DNA from: Diaphorobacter caeni
Lineage (GTDB): Bacteria > Pseudomonadota > Gammaproteobacteria > Burkholderiales > Burkholderiaceae_C
Assembly (NCBI RefSeq): GCF_015354245.1
Contig: NZ_JADKYZ010000001.1
Coordinates: 62,001 to 126,000, forward strand
DNA: 64,000 bases
Reading direction: 5' to 3'
Made by a program: the position numbers and the translations under genes. Each line of letters begins with the position of its first letter. The first letter of the stretch is position 1. This document shows positions 25,977-37,009 of the stretch, piece after piece. The notes beneath the pieces are model-generated. The model made no database searches. It was given only the letters and a program-made list of their open reading frames with translations, and was not told the DNA's origin.

Positions 25977-26861
25977 ATGACTGACACCACTGCATTTCAT
26001 TCGCCCGATCAACTGGCCGCCGCTGCGGGGCTGGCCTCGCTCAAGGCATCGCCGCGCATGCCCGTGCTGTTTCTTGGGCACGGCAGCCCGATGAACGCGA
26101 TCGAGGACAACGAATACCGCCGCAGCTGGCAGGCGCTCGGCGAGACGCTGCTTGCGCGCCACGGGAGGCCGCAGATGATTCTGTGCATCTCGGCGCACTG
26201 GCTCACGCGCCATGAGTGGGCCCTGACCGGCATGGCCGAGCCGCGCACGATCCATGATTTCGGCGGTTTCCCGCAGGAGCTGTTCGCCCAGCAGTACCCG
26301 GCGCCGGGCGCGCCTGCGGTGGCGCGCGAACTGGCCGCGCGGCTCGATGCGCCTGCGCTCGACCGCCCGGTGCTCGTCGACGAATCCGAATGGGGACTGG
26401 ACCACGGCACCTGGAGCGTGCTCAAGCCCATGTTCCCGGGCGCCGACATTCCCGTCGTGCAGTTGAGTCTGGTCTACAGCCGACCGGCGGCGGAACACTT
26501 CGCGCTCGGCCAGCAATTGCAGGCGTTGCGCGAGCAGGGCGTGCTGATCGTGGGGAGCGGCAACATCGTGCACAACCTGCGCGCGATGCAGCCGGGCGCG
26601 GCCCCCAACCAGGCCTATGACTGGGCCATCGAGTTCGACCAGCATGTGGCCGGGCGCATCGAGGCGGGCAACCTGCAGGCGCTCGCCCGTTTTCAGGAAC
26701 TCGGCCGCGTCGCCCAGATGGCGCATCCCACGTTCGATCACTATCTGCCGCTGCTGCACGCCGCAGGCGCGGTGCACGAGGGGGAGGCGCCGCGCTTCTT
26801 CAATGGCGATTTCCAGATGGCCGCGATCTCCATGCGCTCGGCGATCTGGGGTGATGCCTGA
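25977..26861 (+). CDS. ygiD: Class III extradiol ring-cleavage dioxygenase, DODA/YgiD type
   Basis: 294-residue member of the LigB superfamily. Visible features are the metal-binding LGHGSPMNAI (near residue 38), SAHW with a second His, and the YgiD-typical GSGNIVHNLR block. E. coli YgiD cleaves 4,5-DOPA to betalamic acid-like products; the physiological substrate is not settled. It follows ubiA by 25 bases and may be co-transcribed, with no obvious metabolic link. The ATG is preceded by a GGGAG site. Confidence 0.9.
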   Translation: MTDTTAFHSPDQLAAAAGLASLKASPRMPVLFLGHGSPMNAIEDNEYRRSWQALGETLLARHGRPQMILCISAHWLTRHEWALTGMAEPRTIHDFGGFPQELFAQQYPAPGAPAVARELAARLDAPALDRPVLVDESEWGLDHGTWSVLKPMFPGADIPVVQLSLVYSRPAAEHFALGQQLQALREQGVLIVGSGNIVHNLRAMQPGAAPNQAYDWAIEFDQHVAGRIEAGNLQALARFQELGRVAQMAHPTFDHYLPLLHAAGAVHEGEAPRFFNGDFQMAAISMRSAIWGDA

Positions 26862-26994
26862 GAGCGTCAACACGCCCTGAAGGAAACAGCCGTATCGGAG
26901 TGAAAAACCCGGCCTCAGGTCACATGAAATGGCGCTGGCTCGACTACATTGAATCGTTCGTGCTATGTCATTTCAACATCAATGGGGTACAGCT

Positions 26995-27639
26995 ATGGAA
27001 CAGAACGTCGTCCTTTTGAGCTTCGCGGATGAGAGCAAGGCCTATCAGGCACTGTCTGAATTGAAGGGGGCGGTCGCCTCCGGCAAGGTGCAACTGCAGA
27101 ACGCTGCCGTGGTGCAGCGCGCCATGGATGGCACCTTCTCCGTGAAGGATGGAGCCACCGACGGCGGCGCGGCGAGCGGCCCGCTCACCGGCACGCTGGT
27201 GGGATCGCTGATCGGCATGCTCGCCGGTCCGCTGGGCGTGCTGCTGGGCGGCGTCTATGGCGCGCTCGTGGGCAGCGCGGTGTCGGCCGACAAGCTGCAG
27301 GACCGCGCGAGCGTGCTCGATCAGATGATGCGCGCGATGCCGCCGGGCTCGACCACGCTGATCGCCACCGTGGGAGAGGACTCGACTCAGGCCGTCAACG
27401 GCATCTCCGACCAGCTTGGCGGCGTGGTGCTGCGCCGTCCGCTGGCCGTGGTGCAGGAAGAGGTGGCCGCTCAGGAAGAGGCGGCGATCGCCGCCGCTCA
27501 GGAAGCACGCCGCGTGCTGCGCGAGAAGAAGAGCGCCGAATGGCACGGCAAGCTGGAAGACTGGAAGGACGACGTGGGCGAGAGTCTCACCAAGCTCAAG
27601 ACCAGCATCCAGAACGCCTTCAGCTCGAAGAAGTCCTGA
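26995..27639 (+). CDS. DUF1269-family membrane-associated protein
   Basis: 214-residue protein. An N-terminal DNA-independent alpha/beta segment (ENVVLLSFADESKAYQALSELK-like) is followed by a glycine-rich hydrophobic hairpin at about 65-105 (GTLVGSLIGMLAGPLG and LLGGVYGALVGSAV) resembling a glycine zipper. A charged, coiled-coil-prone C-terminus (EEVAAQEEAAIAAAQ to the end) follows. This is the DUF1269 layout; function is unknown, and some members are linked to envelope stress. ATG 26995 was chosen over ATG 26965 because the shorter form matches the family start, although no strong ribosome site is visible. Confidence 0.8.
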   Translation: MEQNVVLLSFADESKAYQALSELKGAVASGKVQLQNAAVVQRAMDGTFSVKDGATDGGAASGPLTGTLVGSLIGMLAGPLGVLLGGVYGALVGSAVSADKLQDRASVLDQMMRAMPPGSTTLIATVGEDSTQAVNGISDQLGGVVLRRPLAVVQEEVAAQEEAAIAAAQEARRVLREKKSAEWHGKLEDWKDDVGESLTKLKTSIQNAFSSKKS

Positions 27640-27670
27640 TTTCCCGGAGCGGCGGCTTGTCCGCCGCCGG

Positions 27671-28900
27671 TCAGCCGCCGAACAGACGCTTGAGCCATCC
27701 GCCTTTTTTGGCGGATCCGCCGTTCTTGCGCTCCAGAATCTCGCCGTGAATGCGGCGGTAGAAGCTGGAATCCGGAGACATCGAGATGGCGATCTGGATG
27801 TGCTTGAGCGCCTCGTCGTGGCGGCCGTAGATCTCGGACAGCAGATTGGCGAGGTCGCCGCGCGCCCAGTGGTAGTCGTCGTGCGTGGTGACGGTGCGCT
27901 CCATCCACTGCAGCGCCTCGGGGAATTTTTCCTGACGGCGCAGCGACATTCCCATCATCTGACCGAACTCCGGGCGCGCGTGCGCGTCCTTGGCGAGCGG
28001 CTCGACCAGCTCGATCAGCTCCTCGCTCCTGCGATCATGGAACAGCAGCCAGCCGAGCTTGACCGTGCCCTCATGGTCGCCCGAGAGCTTGTCCAGCTCC
28101 CAGCGAAAGCGCTGCGCGTTCGTGGTGTCGCCCAGCCGGTAGCAGCTCTCGATCAGTCCGCTCAGCACCCAGTCCCAATGCGGTTCGCGGCGATAGAGCT
28201 GCAGCCATTCATCCACGGCCTCCTGATGGCGCTCCAGCATCTGCAGCGTCTGGGCGCGGTTCATCTGCACGTCGTTGCGTTCGCCGATGATGCGGCGGGC
28301 CCGGTCGAGATGAAGGATGGCGCGCTCGTAATCCTTTTGCTGGTAGAGCGCGGTGCCCGCGTTGTAGGCGAGCTGGCCGTTGTCGGGATTGGCCAGCGCG
28401 CCGCTGTGCCATAGATCGGCGGCCTCCTCGCGGCGGCCCAGAGCGCCGAGCAGCGCCGCCGCGTTGACATGGCCGCGCATGTTCTGCGGATCGAGCGCGA
28501 TGGCCTGGTGGTAGTCCAGCAGGGCCTCGTTGGCGCGTTCGTTTTCCTGATGGATCCAGCCGCGCGCGATGTGCAATCGGGCATCGCCGGGCAGACTGCG
28601 GATGGCTTCGTCGAGTCTGGCGACGGCCTGCGTGGTCTGCCCTTCGGCGTCCATGCGCGCGGCCTGCGTGGCGATGGCGAGCGCGCAGCGCGGATCAAGC
28701 TGCAGCGCGTGGGCGACGTCGCTGTCGCAGGCATCGGCCTCGCCCATCCGCCAATTCGCGCGTGCACGCATCGCAAAGGCCTGCGCGCTGCCGGGGCACC
28801 TTGCGACGGCACGCTCGGCGACTTCAAGCGCGGAGCTCCAGTGGTCGTTGTTGTCGGCGGCGAGGTATTCGTCGAGGAGTGGCTGCGGGAGAGCGGTCAT
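27671..28900 (-). CDS. Tetratricopeptide repeat protein
   Basis: 409 residues on the minus strand. At least eight TPR-like units run from about residue 15 to 375, with typical W, L/G/Y, A/S and P positions, for example AALLGALGRREEAADLWHSG and LYQQKDYERAILHLDRA. There is no signal peptide or transmembrane segment, so it is probably a cytoplasmic scaffold. The C-terminus ends in a basic GGWLKRLFGG tail. It starts 19 bases after the RDD-pilin fusion gene, and the two are likely one operon. Function is unknown. Confidence 0.85.
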   Translation of the reverse strand: MTALPQPLLDEYLAADNNDHWSSALEVAERAVARCPGSAQAFAMRARANWRMGEADACDSDVAHALQLDPRCALAIATQAARMDAEGQTTQAVARLDEAIRSLPGDARLHIARGWIHQENERANEALLDYHQAIALDPQNMRGHVNAAALLGALGRREEAADLWHSGALANPDNGQLAYNAGTALYQQKDYERAILHLDRARRIIGERNDVQMNRAQTLQMLERHQEAVDEWLQLYRREPHWDWVLSGLIESCYRLGDTTNAQRFRWELDKLSGDHEGTVKLGWLLFHDRRSEELIELVEPLAKDAHARPEFGQMMGMSLRRQEKFPEALQWMERTVTTHDDYHWARGDLANLLSEIYGRHDEALKHIQIAISMSPDSSFYRRIHGEILERKNGGSAKKGGWLKRLFGG

Positions 28901-28919
28901 GGATGCGGTCTTTCGATCT

Positions 28920-30035
28920 TCAGGGCGCCTTGGGCGCGGCCAGCGCGCTCAGGTCGTCGTTGCACGGCGAGGGCAGTTCGGCTTTGGGAATGTCGGTGCT
29001 GCCGCAACGCCATTTCTTGAGTTCGGTCTCGCCCTTGCGCTGCTTGAATTCAGGCCGCCAGACGAGGTGCTTGCCCAGAAGGCGGGCATGGCCAGCGTCC
29101 CCCGTATCTCCCGCATCGCCCGCCAGCGTGGCCATGATCGCGCCGTTGCGAGGGTCGAGCGAGAGTGCGGCGATGCCTTTCGGCATGGCGTTGAGGCCGA
29201 GCTCCTGCGCGTCGGCGGCGAAGCGCCCGGTGCGCGTGTAGTGCGCGGTGGCGAGCTGGGTGATGGGCTTGAAGGCGCGCACGATTTCGTTCACCGCCCT
29301 GCGCGCACTGGCGATCTCGGGGTGCTGGCGGTCCTGCACCCAACTGTGGATCGCGGTGGCCAGAATGAGGGCGGTCAGCAACGCGGTGACGCCGATGCTG
29401 AGGCCACTGGCCAGACGCCGCTTGCCCGCGCCGCGCGCCTCGCTCGATTGGATGAAGCGGCGGATGCGCTCCGGATCGGCATGGCGCCGCACCACGTAGC
29501 TGCCGGTGAGCACGTTGTGCGCGCCCTGCTCGCCGAACACGATGCGGTCGACCCAGTGAAAGACGAAGGGCAGGCCCAGATTCGCGAGGTATTTGAGCAA
29601 CTGCCGCAGCGTGGCGCGAACGAGTCCGGGCCGCTTTCCGGAGGGGCCGCGCACCTCGAGTCCGAACCAGCGCTTGCCGGGCGTGCCGCCCGCGCTGTCG
29701 AGCGCGCCGAGCAGGATGAAGGGCAGCAGCGGAATCGCGAGCAGCAACGGCAGAAGCACGGCGCTTGACCACGGGCTGTCACCGCCGACGCGCGACACCC
29801 ACACGCTTGCGGCGATCAGCAGACCGGCGATGGCGATCAGCGCGACGAAATCGATGAGCGTGGCGACAAAGCGCGTCAGCCGATGCGGCTCGGCGGGGAG
29901 TTCGGGATCGAAGCGCGGGAGGTCAGCGGGAGCGGCGACGGCTGGTGCCGACGTGGTCGCGAGCAGGGGCCGTCTGCAGTTGAAGCATTCGGTGAAGCTG
30001 CTCGGGTTTTGCCAATTGCATTGGGGACACTGCAT
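28920..30035 (-). CDS. Zinc-ribbon, RDD membrane domain and pilin-like domain fusion protein
   Basis: 371-residue protein with three parts. Residues 1-22 form a zinc ribbon with Cys3, Cys6, Cys17 and Cys20. An RDD domain with three or four transmembrane helices spans about 50-195. A further hydrophobic helix (about 215-235, VTALLTALILATAIHSWV) leads into a region resembling type IV pilin globular domains (RRAVNEIVRAFKPITQLATAHYTRTGRFA). Two late cysteines (WRCGSTDIPK and SPCNDD) could form the pilin disulfide. The combination suggests a membrane-anchored minor-pilin-like sensor or transporter component. It sits between proC and the TPR gene. Confidence 0.8.
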   Translation of the reverse strand: MQCPQCNWQNPSSFTECFNCRRPLLATTSAPAVAAPADLPRFDPELPAEPHRLTRFVATLIDFVALIAIAGLLIAASVWVSRVGGDSPWSSAVLLPLLLAIPLLPFILLGALDSAGGTPGKRWFGLEVRGPSGKRPGLVRATLRQLLKYLANLGLPFVFHWVDRIVFGEQGAHNVLTGSYVVRRHADPERIRRFIQSSEARGAGKRRLASGLSIGVTALLTALILATAIHSWVQDRQHPEIASARRAVNEIVRAFKPITQLATAHYTRTGRFAADAQELGLNAMPKGIAALSLDPRNGAIMATLAGDAGDTGDAGHARLLGKHLVWRPEFKQRKGETELKKWRCGSTDIPKAELPSPCNDDLSALAAPKAP

Positions 30036-30090
30036 GTTGCGCCAGAGGGAGGGGCCGGTGCTGGGACATGCAGTGTATGGGAAAAACTAT

Positions 30091-30930
<840 letters not shown>

Positions 30931-31013
30931 GGCTTTGCTGGGTGTGATCGAAGGGATGCGTGATGTGCGGGTGACGCGCCGGTGATCCGAGGTTGATGCG
31001 CGGTTGGTGGGCA

Positions 31014-32249
31014 CTATACGCCGGGGGCCATAGTGAATTGTTCGGTTTTGCAGCGCGGCAGCTCCGCGAGCGCGATGAATTGGGTGACCTCGGCGGGGTT
31101 GAAGTTGTTGTCGCTCACCAGCAGCAGCACCCGTTCGCCGTTCGTGAGCGGCGGCCCCCAGGTCATGCCCTCCAGGTTGTCGACGCTGCGAAGCCCGAGC
31201 CGTGCGAAGTCCAGCACCAGCGTCTTGCGGGCGGTGCGCGAGCTGTCGGGAGGAATGCGGTGCAGGTTCAGCACATCGGTGGTGGCCGACTCGCGGATGT
31301 CGATGCGATACAGCTTTGCGCCCCAGCCCTCGCCAAGCGAGAACGAGCGTTCGAGCACCAGCAGATGATCCGGGCCGTCGGCGAGGATGTCGCTCACGCC
31401 GTTGACCGCGCGTTGCGGCAGCAGGGCGATCGATGCGGGCAGGGCATCGGGCTGGCAGGCGATCTGGCGCAGGGGCTGGTGCGAGTGGGCGTCGAGCGCG
31501 GTGATGCGCACGGGCGCGCCCGCATCGCCAGGCGTGGGCATGGCACCGTCCTGCTTGAGCGCGCCTTCCATGGCCAGCCAGAGCGTGCGCGCGTCGGGGC
31601 TGAAGGCCATGCCTTCCAATGTGAAGCCGTTGCGCGGGCCGCTGTTCCTGGCGATCTGCGTGAGCGATTCGGGCAGCGGCCAGCGGCGCAGCCAATGCCC
31701 ATCGCTGCGGATCTCGTTGAGCTCGGGGCCGAAGCCGCGTGGAAAATCACCCTCGCTGGCCCAGAGCAGGCGATCGCTTCCCGGCACGGCGCGCATGGCT
31801 TCGGCGTCCGGCACCGCGACGCCCTTGCTGGGCTGTTGCGCGTTGGCGTAAGGCCGCTGCTCGGGGTCGAGCAAAGTGTGCATGCCGCTCAGCCAAACGT
31901 GCTGCAGGCCGCGCTCGTCGTACTGCATTCGCGCTGAGTAAAAGCGCGCAGGGCCGTTCACGGCGCGGTCGTCGCTCACCAGCCAGAACACTCCGCGCCC
32001 GGCATCCCAGTCGATGGACGAGAGCCCACCGACGGGCACGCCGCCGTAGGCGGTATCGACGTCCCAGCGCACCTCGCCGAGCAGCCGAAAGCGCGGGGCA
32101 GCGTGTTTGTCACCGTCGGACGTGACCTCGCAGCGCGTGGTCTGGTGCGCCGGCATCGCCACGGGCGCGGAGCCGCTGCAGGCCGTCAGCAGCGTGGCCG
32201 TGAACGTGAGTACGCAGGCGATGCGAAATGGCACGGTGAGCGTGCGCAT
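31014..32249 (-). CDS. Esterase-like activity of phytase family lipoprotein
   Basis: 411-residue protein from ATG 32249. The signal peptide ends in the lipobox LLTAC (Cys near residue 23), so it is lipid-anchored outside the cytoplasm. The body matches the phytase-like esterase domain (PF13449): GLSSIDWDAGRGVFWLVSDDR, NGFTLEGMAFSPDARTLWLAMEG and SVDNLEGMTWGPPLTNGERVLLLVSDNNF, suggesting a beta-propeller. Longer starts up to 32381 would hide the signal peptide. Substrate unknown; a phosphate-ester or carboxyl-ester activity is inferred only from the family name. Confidence 0.85.
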   Translation of the reverse strand: MRTLTVPFRIACVLTFTATLLTACSGSAPVAMPAHQTTRCEVTSDGDKHAAPRFRLLGEVRWDVDTAYGGVPVGGLSSIDWDAGRGVFWLVSDDRAVNGPARFYSARMQYDERGLQHVWLSGMHTLLDPEQRPYANAQQPSKGVAVPDAEAMRAVPGSDRLLWASEGDFPRGFGPELNEIRSDGHWLRRWPLPESLTQIARNSGPRNGFTLEGMAFSPDARTLWLAMEGALKQDGAMPTPGDAGAPVRITALDAHSHQPLRQIACQPDALPASIALLPQRAVNGVSDILADGPDHLLVLERSFSLGEGWGAKLYRIDIRESATTDVLNLHRIPPDSSRTARKTLVLDFARLGLRSVDNLEGMTWGPPLTNGERVLLLVSDNNFNPAEVTQFIALAELPRCKTEQFTMAPGV

Positions 32250-32562
32250 GAAGAGGCGGGGCCGTGGGCGCGAAAGAATCGTCCGGTGTTCCATCGACCG
32301 CGGGCCTGCGGCATTCGCATAGAAAGAAGAGGAATCTGGCATGAAAGAGACTTCACTGGGGAGGCTGCCGCCTTGTTCCAATTGGCAACGTCTTTTGCGT
32401 CGAGCGGGGTGAATTGTTCACATTCTCAGGGCCTATGTGTCACAAGGACTGAGTAGCATTTTGCCGGGACCGCCGAAGCACGGAACTTTCGTCTGTACAG
32501 ACGATGAAATTCGGGCGCGGCAGTGCAAGAGTGAGAAGTTTATTGATACAAAAGGAATGGAT
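32250..32562. other. 313-base divergent intergenic region (lipoprotein / aqpZ)
   Basis: No gene is supported here. The part up to 32381 is open in the lipoprotein frame but lacks a plausible start context. The only clear structure is the 16-base palindrome at 32489-32504, listed separately. An AAAGGA ribosome site for aqpZ lies at 32551-32556. Confidence 0.6.
32489..32504. promoter_or_regulatory. Perfect 16-bp palindrome upstream of aqpZ
   Basis: TCGTCTGTACAGACGA is fully self-complementary and centred 66-67 bases before the aqpZ start. A dimeric repressor or activator site is likely. The arrangement is not a LexA box because CTGT and ACAG abut with no spacer. Confidence 0.45.
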
Positions 32563-33264
32563 ATGGCATCCAACATCAAGAAATGGGCTGCTGAATTTAT
32601 CGGCACTTTCTGGCTGACTTTCGGCGGTTGCGGCAGCGCTGTGCTGGCTGCGGCGTTTCCCAACGTGGGCATCGGCCTGCTGGGCGTGTCGTTCGCGTTC
32701 GGCCTGACGGTGCTGACGGGTGCCTACGCGCTTGGCCCGATCTCGGGCGGGCACTTCAACCCGGCCGTGTCCGTGGGCCTGATGGTCGGCGGGCGCTTCA
32801 AGGCGTCTGAACTGCCGGGCTACATCATCGCCCAAGTGCTCGGCGCGATTGCGGCAGGTGCGGTGCTGTACGTGATCGCCACCGGCAAGCCGGGCGCCGA
32901 CATCGGCGGCTTCGCGACCAACGGCTTCGGCGAGCACTCGCCCGGTGGCTACTCGATGGTGGCGGCGCTCGTGGCCGAAGTGGTGCTGACCGCGATCTTC
33001 GTGATCGTGATTCTGGGCGCGACCGCCAAGCGCGCGGCTGGCGGCTTTGCCGGCGTGGCGATCGGCCTGTGCCTGACGCTGATCCACCTGATCTCGATCC
33101 CGGTCACCAACACCTCGGTGAACCCCGCCCGCAGCACCGGTGTGGCCGTGTTCGGTCCGTCCATCGCGATGTCGCAGCTGTGGTTCTTCTGGGTGATGCC
33201 CATCGTTGGCGCCATCATCGGTGCGGTGATCTACAAGGCGTTTCTGGCGGACTCCAACGAGTAA
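32563..33264 (+). CDS. aqpZ: Aquaporin Z
   Basis: 233-residue water channel of the MIP family with six transmembrane helices and the two NPA boxes HFNPAVSVG and SVNPARSTG. The long identical-looking stretches [14 protein letters not shown] and [23 protein letters not shown] are characteristic of AqpZ rather than of GlpF. The His in LIHLI belongs to the water-selective filter. ATG 32563 has AAAGGA at a good distance; ATG 32557 is too close to it. It is convergent with glpK, so it is physically part of the glycerol locus although the family is water-selective. Confidence 0.95.
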   Translation: MASNIKKWAAEFIGTFWLTFGGCGSAVLAAAFPNVGIGLLGVSFAFGLTVLTGAYALGPISGGHFNPAVSVGLMVGGRFKASELPGYIIAQVLGAIAAGAVLYVIATGKPGADIGGFATNGFGEHSPGGYSMVAALVAEVVLTAIFVIVILGATAKRAAGGFAGVAIGLCLTLIHLISIPVTNTSVNPARSTGVAVFGPSIAMSQLWFFWVMPIVGAIIGAVIYKAFLADSNE

Positions 33265-33308
33265 GCAGTCGGCCGTCGCAGCGGCTTGCTGCGATCCACA
33301 AAACAAAA

Positions 33309-33342
33309 AGAGATGGGGCCTCGCGGCTCCATCTCTTTTTTT
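33309..33342. terminator. Bidirectional terminator between aqpZ and glpK
   Basis: A 12-base stem AGAGATGGGGCC / GGCTCCATCTCT (one G-T pair) with a TCGC loop is flanked by a T run after it and an A-rich run before it. It therefore can end both convergent transcripts. Confidence 0.88.
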
Positions 33343-33362
33343 GTTCTGGCGAGGTGTTGTTC

Positions 33363-34859
33363 TTAATCCGCCGTGGTCTGGCGCACCGCATGCTCCCATT
33401 GCTGCATCAGCTCGGCTGCGCGGTCGCGCTGCATGGTCGGCATGAAGCGGCGCTCTGCCTTCCACAGCGCCGAGAGCTCCTCTGTGCTCCGGTACATGCC
33501 CGATGACAGTCCCGCGAGATAGGCCGCGCCGAGTGCGGTGGTCTCCACGCAGGCGGGGCGCACCACCGGGATGCCGAGCAGATCGGCCTGGAACTGCATC
33601 AGCAGATTGTTCACGCTCGCGCCGCCGTCCACGCGCAGTTCGGTGACGGGCGCGCCGCCGGCGGCCACGGCATCGCGGCTCATGGCCTGCAGCAGGGCGG
33701 CGCTTTGGTAGGCGATGGATTCCAGCGCGGCGCGCGCGATGTGCGCGAGCGTCGTGCCGCGCGTGAGGCCGGTGATCGTGCCGCGCGCATCGGGCTTCCA
33801 GTAGGGCGCGCCGAGGCCGGTGAACGCGGGCACCAGCATCACGCCGCCGCTGTCGGGCACGCTTTCGGCGAGCGACTGCACTTCGCCGCTGTTCTCGATG
33901 GCGCGCAGGCCGTCGCGCAGCCATTGCACGACCGCGCCGCCGACGAACACGCTGCCCTCCATCGCGAACTCGGGGCGCGTGTGGGTCTGCGCGGCGCTGG
34001 TGGTGAGCAGGCCGTTCTGCGAGGTCTGGAAGGTGTGGCCCGTGTGCATGAGCATGAAGCAGCCCGTGCCGTAGGTGTTCTTGGCCATCCCGGCGGAGAA
34101 GCAGGCCTGGCCGAACAGCGCGCTCTGCTGGTCGCCCGCGACGCCGCCGATGTTGATGCCGCTGCCGAACAGCGCATCGTTCGTCGCGCCGAAATCGGCG
34201 CTCGATGGCAGCACCTCGGGCATCAGCGAGCGCGGGATGTTCAGCCGCGCGAGCAGCTCGTCGTCCCACTCGTTCGTATGCACGTTGAACAGCATCGTGC
34301 GCGAGGCGTTGCTCACGTCCGTCACATGGCGCTGGCCCGCGGTGAGCTGCCAGATGAGCCACGCGTCGACGGTGCCGAAGGCGAGCTCCCCGCGTTCGGC
34401 CTGCGCGCGCGCGTCGGGCACGTTGTCGAGCAGCCATTGCAGCTTGGTGCCCGAAAAATAGGCGTCGATCAGCAGCCCCGTCTTGGCCTGGATGGTCTCT
34501 GCCATGCCCTGCTCGCGCAACTGGGCGCAGATGGGTTCGGCGCGGCGGTCCTGCCAGACGATGGCGTTGTGGATCGGAGCGCCGGTCCTGCGGTTCCACA
34601 GCACGGTGGTCTCGCGCTGGTTGGTGATGCCGATGGAGCGGATGTCGCGGGCGGTGATGCCCGCCTTCGTGAGCGCCTCTTGGGCGGTCGCGAGCTGGGT
34701 GTTCCAGATCTCCGTGGGGCTGTGTTCGACCCAGCCGGGACGCGGGTAGATCTGCGGCAGTTCGCGCTGCGCGAGGGCCACGATCCGGCCTTTGTGGTCG
34801 AACACGATGCTGCGCGAGCTGGAGGTGCCTTGGTCGAGTGCGAGGAGGTACGAGGTCAT
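33363..34859 (-). CDS. glpK: Glycerol kinase
   Basis: 498-residue FGGY-family kinase that makes glycerol 3-phosphate from glycerol and ATP, trapping imported glycerol. The start [22 protein letters not shown] carries the phosphate-binding loop. Family blocks such as [24 protein letters not shown] and the adenosine-binding [11 protein letters not shown] are present. It reads away from glpR with a 37-base gap, so glpR and glpK are likely one transcript. The product feeds GlpD encoded at 42155. Confidence 0.97.
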   Translation of the reverse strand: MTSYLLALDQGTSSSRSIVFDHKGRIVALAQRELPQIYPRPGWVEHSPTEIWNTQLATAQEALTKAGITARDIRSIGITNQRETTVLWNRRTGAPIHNAIVWQDRRAEPICAQLREQGMAETIQAKTGLLIDAYFSGTKLQWLLDNVPDARAQAERGELAFGTVDAWLIWQLTAGQRHVTDVSNASRTMLFNVHTNEWDDELLARLNIPRSLMPEVLPSSADFGATNDALFGSGINIGGVAGDQQSALFGQACFSAGMAKNTYGTGCFMLMHTGHTFQTSQNGLLTTSAAQTHTRPEFAMEGSVFVGGAVVQWLRDGLRAIENSGEVQSLAESVPDSGGVMLVPAFTGLGAPYWKPDARGTITGLTRGTTLAHIARAALESIAYQSAALLQAMSRDAVAAGGAPVTELRVDGGASVNNLLMQFQADLLGIPVVRPACVETTALGAAYLAGLSSGMYRSTEELSALWKAERRFMPTMQRDRAAELMQQWEHAVRQTTAD

Positions 34860-34896
34860 GGTGTGCGTGATGTGCGGATGTCTGGTTCGGGAGGCG

Positions 34897-35661
34897 TCAC
34901 GCCGCGATCACGCATTGGACGCCGGCTTCTTCGAGCAGGCTGGCGTAGGGCGCGGGGGGCTCGGCGTCGGTGTAGAGCACGTCGATCTGGTCCAGACGCG
35001 CCAGCTCGATCATCGCGGGGCGGTCGAACTTGCTGGAATCTGCCGCCAGCCACACCTCGCGGGACTGCGCGATGATGGATTGGGCAACCTTCACCTCGCG
35101 CAGATCGAAGTCGCGCAGCGTGCCGTCCTGCTCGACGCTGGAGATGCCGATCACGCCGATGTCGACCTTGAACTGGCGGATGAAGTCCACCGCCGTCTCG
35201 CCGACGATGCCGTGATCGCGCGAGCGCACCACGCCGCCCGCGACGATGACCTCGCATTCGGGGTTGTCGGCAAGGATCGCGGCGACGTTCAGGTTGTTGG
35301 TGATCACGCGCAGGCCCCGGTGCTGCATCAGTTCGCGCGCAATCGCCTCGGTGGTGGTGCCGATGTTGAGAATCATCGAGCAGCCGTTGGGAATCGCGCG
35401 GGCGACTTCGCGCGCAATGGCGCGTTTGGCTTCGTCGTTGAGCAGCTGGCGCTGCACGTAGCCGATGTTTTCGGTGGTCGACGAGGGCAGCCGCACGCCG
35501 CCGTGAAAGCGCATCAGATGGCCTTGTTCGGCGAGGCGCTGCACATCGCGGCGCACGGTCTGCAGCGTCACGCCGAGCCTCTCGGCGAGCTGTTCGATGG
35601 TGACATTCTTTCGCTGCCGGACTTCTTCCAGCAGCAGCAGTTGACGAGGATTGGTGTTCAC
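34897..35661 (-). CDS. glpR: DeoR-family glycerol regulon repressor GlpR
   Basis: 254-residue DeoR-type regulator. The N-terminal helix-turn-helix ([25 protein letters not shown]) and the RFHGGV end of the wing are typical. The C-terminal domain resembles a ribose-5-phosphate isomerase-like sugar-phosphate sensor ([10 protein letters not shown] and the later [15 protein letters not shown]). GTG 35661 gives the family length; a longer ATG start lies at about 35694. Glycerol 3-phosphate is the expected inducer. It is divergent from glpS and adjacent to glpK, fitting control of both directions from the region 35662-35910. Confidence 0.9.
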   Translation of the reverse strand: MNTNPRQLLLLEEVRQRKNVTIEQLAERLGVTLQTVRRDVQRLAEQGHLMRFHGGVRLPSSTTENIGYVQRQLLNDEAKRAIAREVARAIPNGCSMILNIGTTTEAIARELMQHRGLRVITNNLNVAAILADNPECEVIVAGGVVRSRDHGIVGETAVDFIRQFKVDIGVIGISSVEQDGTLRDFDLREVKVAQSIIAQSREVWLAADSSKFDRPAMIELARLDQIDVLYTDAEPPAPYASLLEEAGVQCVIAA

Positions 35662-35731
35662 GCGGGTCTCTGTCTCCTGTCTGTGCCATGCCCGCATCGG
35701 ATCGGCGCGGGCGGAACCCATGGGGAAGACT

Positions 35732-35822
35732 GTAAAACGAAGCAAAAAGAAAGCATCAAGGGTAACCCCGAATTTGAAACGCGCCAAAAAGAACAAGAAT
35801 GATCGAAATCGAAAATAACGAA
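35732..35822. promoter_or_regulatory. Candidate GlpR operator region (GAAA-type repeats)
   Basis: Two clusters of A-rich GAA/CGAA repeats lie between glpR and glpS: AAAACGAAGCAAAAAGAAAG (near 35734-35753) and GATCGAAATCGAAAATAACG (35801-35820). Tandem GAAA/CGAAA patterns are typical of DeoR-family operators. Exact protein contacts cannot be read from sequence. Confidence 0.45.
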
Positions 35823-35910
35823 CCGGCAAGTTGATCCTTGGCCTGCCGTGCAGCGTTCCGTCTTTCTTTGTTCTTCAATCGCCAGGATGGCGCGGAGTGG
35901 AAAGGTCGAA

Positions 35911-37008
<1,098 letters not shown>

Positions 37009-37009
37009 G

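Noticed and set aside
32489-32504. Reading the palindrome before aqpZ as a LexA (SOS) box
   Set aside because: A LexA box needs CTGT and ACAG separated by eight bases. Here they are adjacent, and aqpZ is not an SOS gene.
32563-33264. Calling the MIP gene glpF because of the glycerol locus
   Set aside because: The sequence blocks around both NPA boxes are those of AqpZ, and GlpF-specific residues are not seen.
32440-34599. 719-codon open frame on the minus strand
   Set aside because: Antisense to aqpZ and in another frame of glpK. Composition is that of a GC-driven shadow frame.
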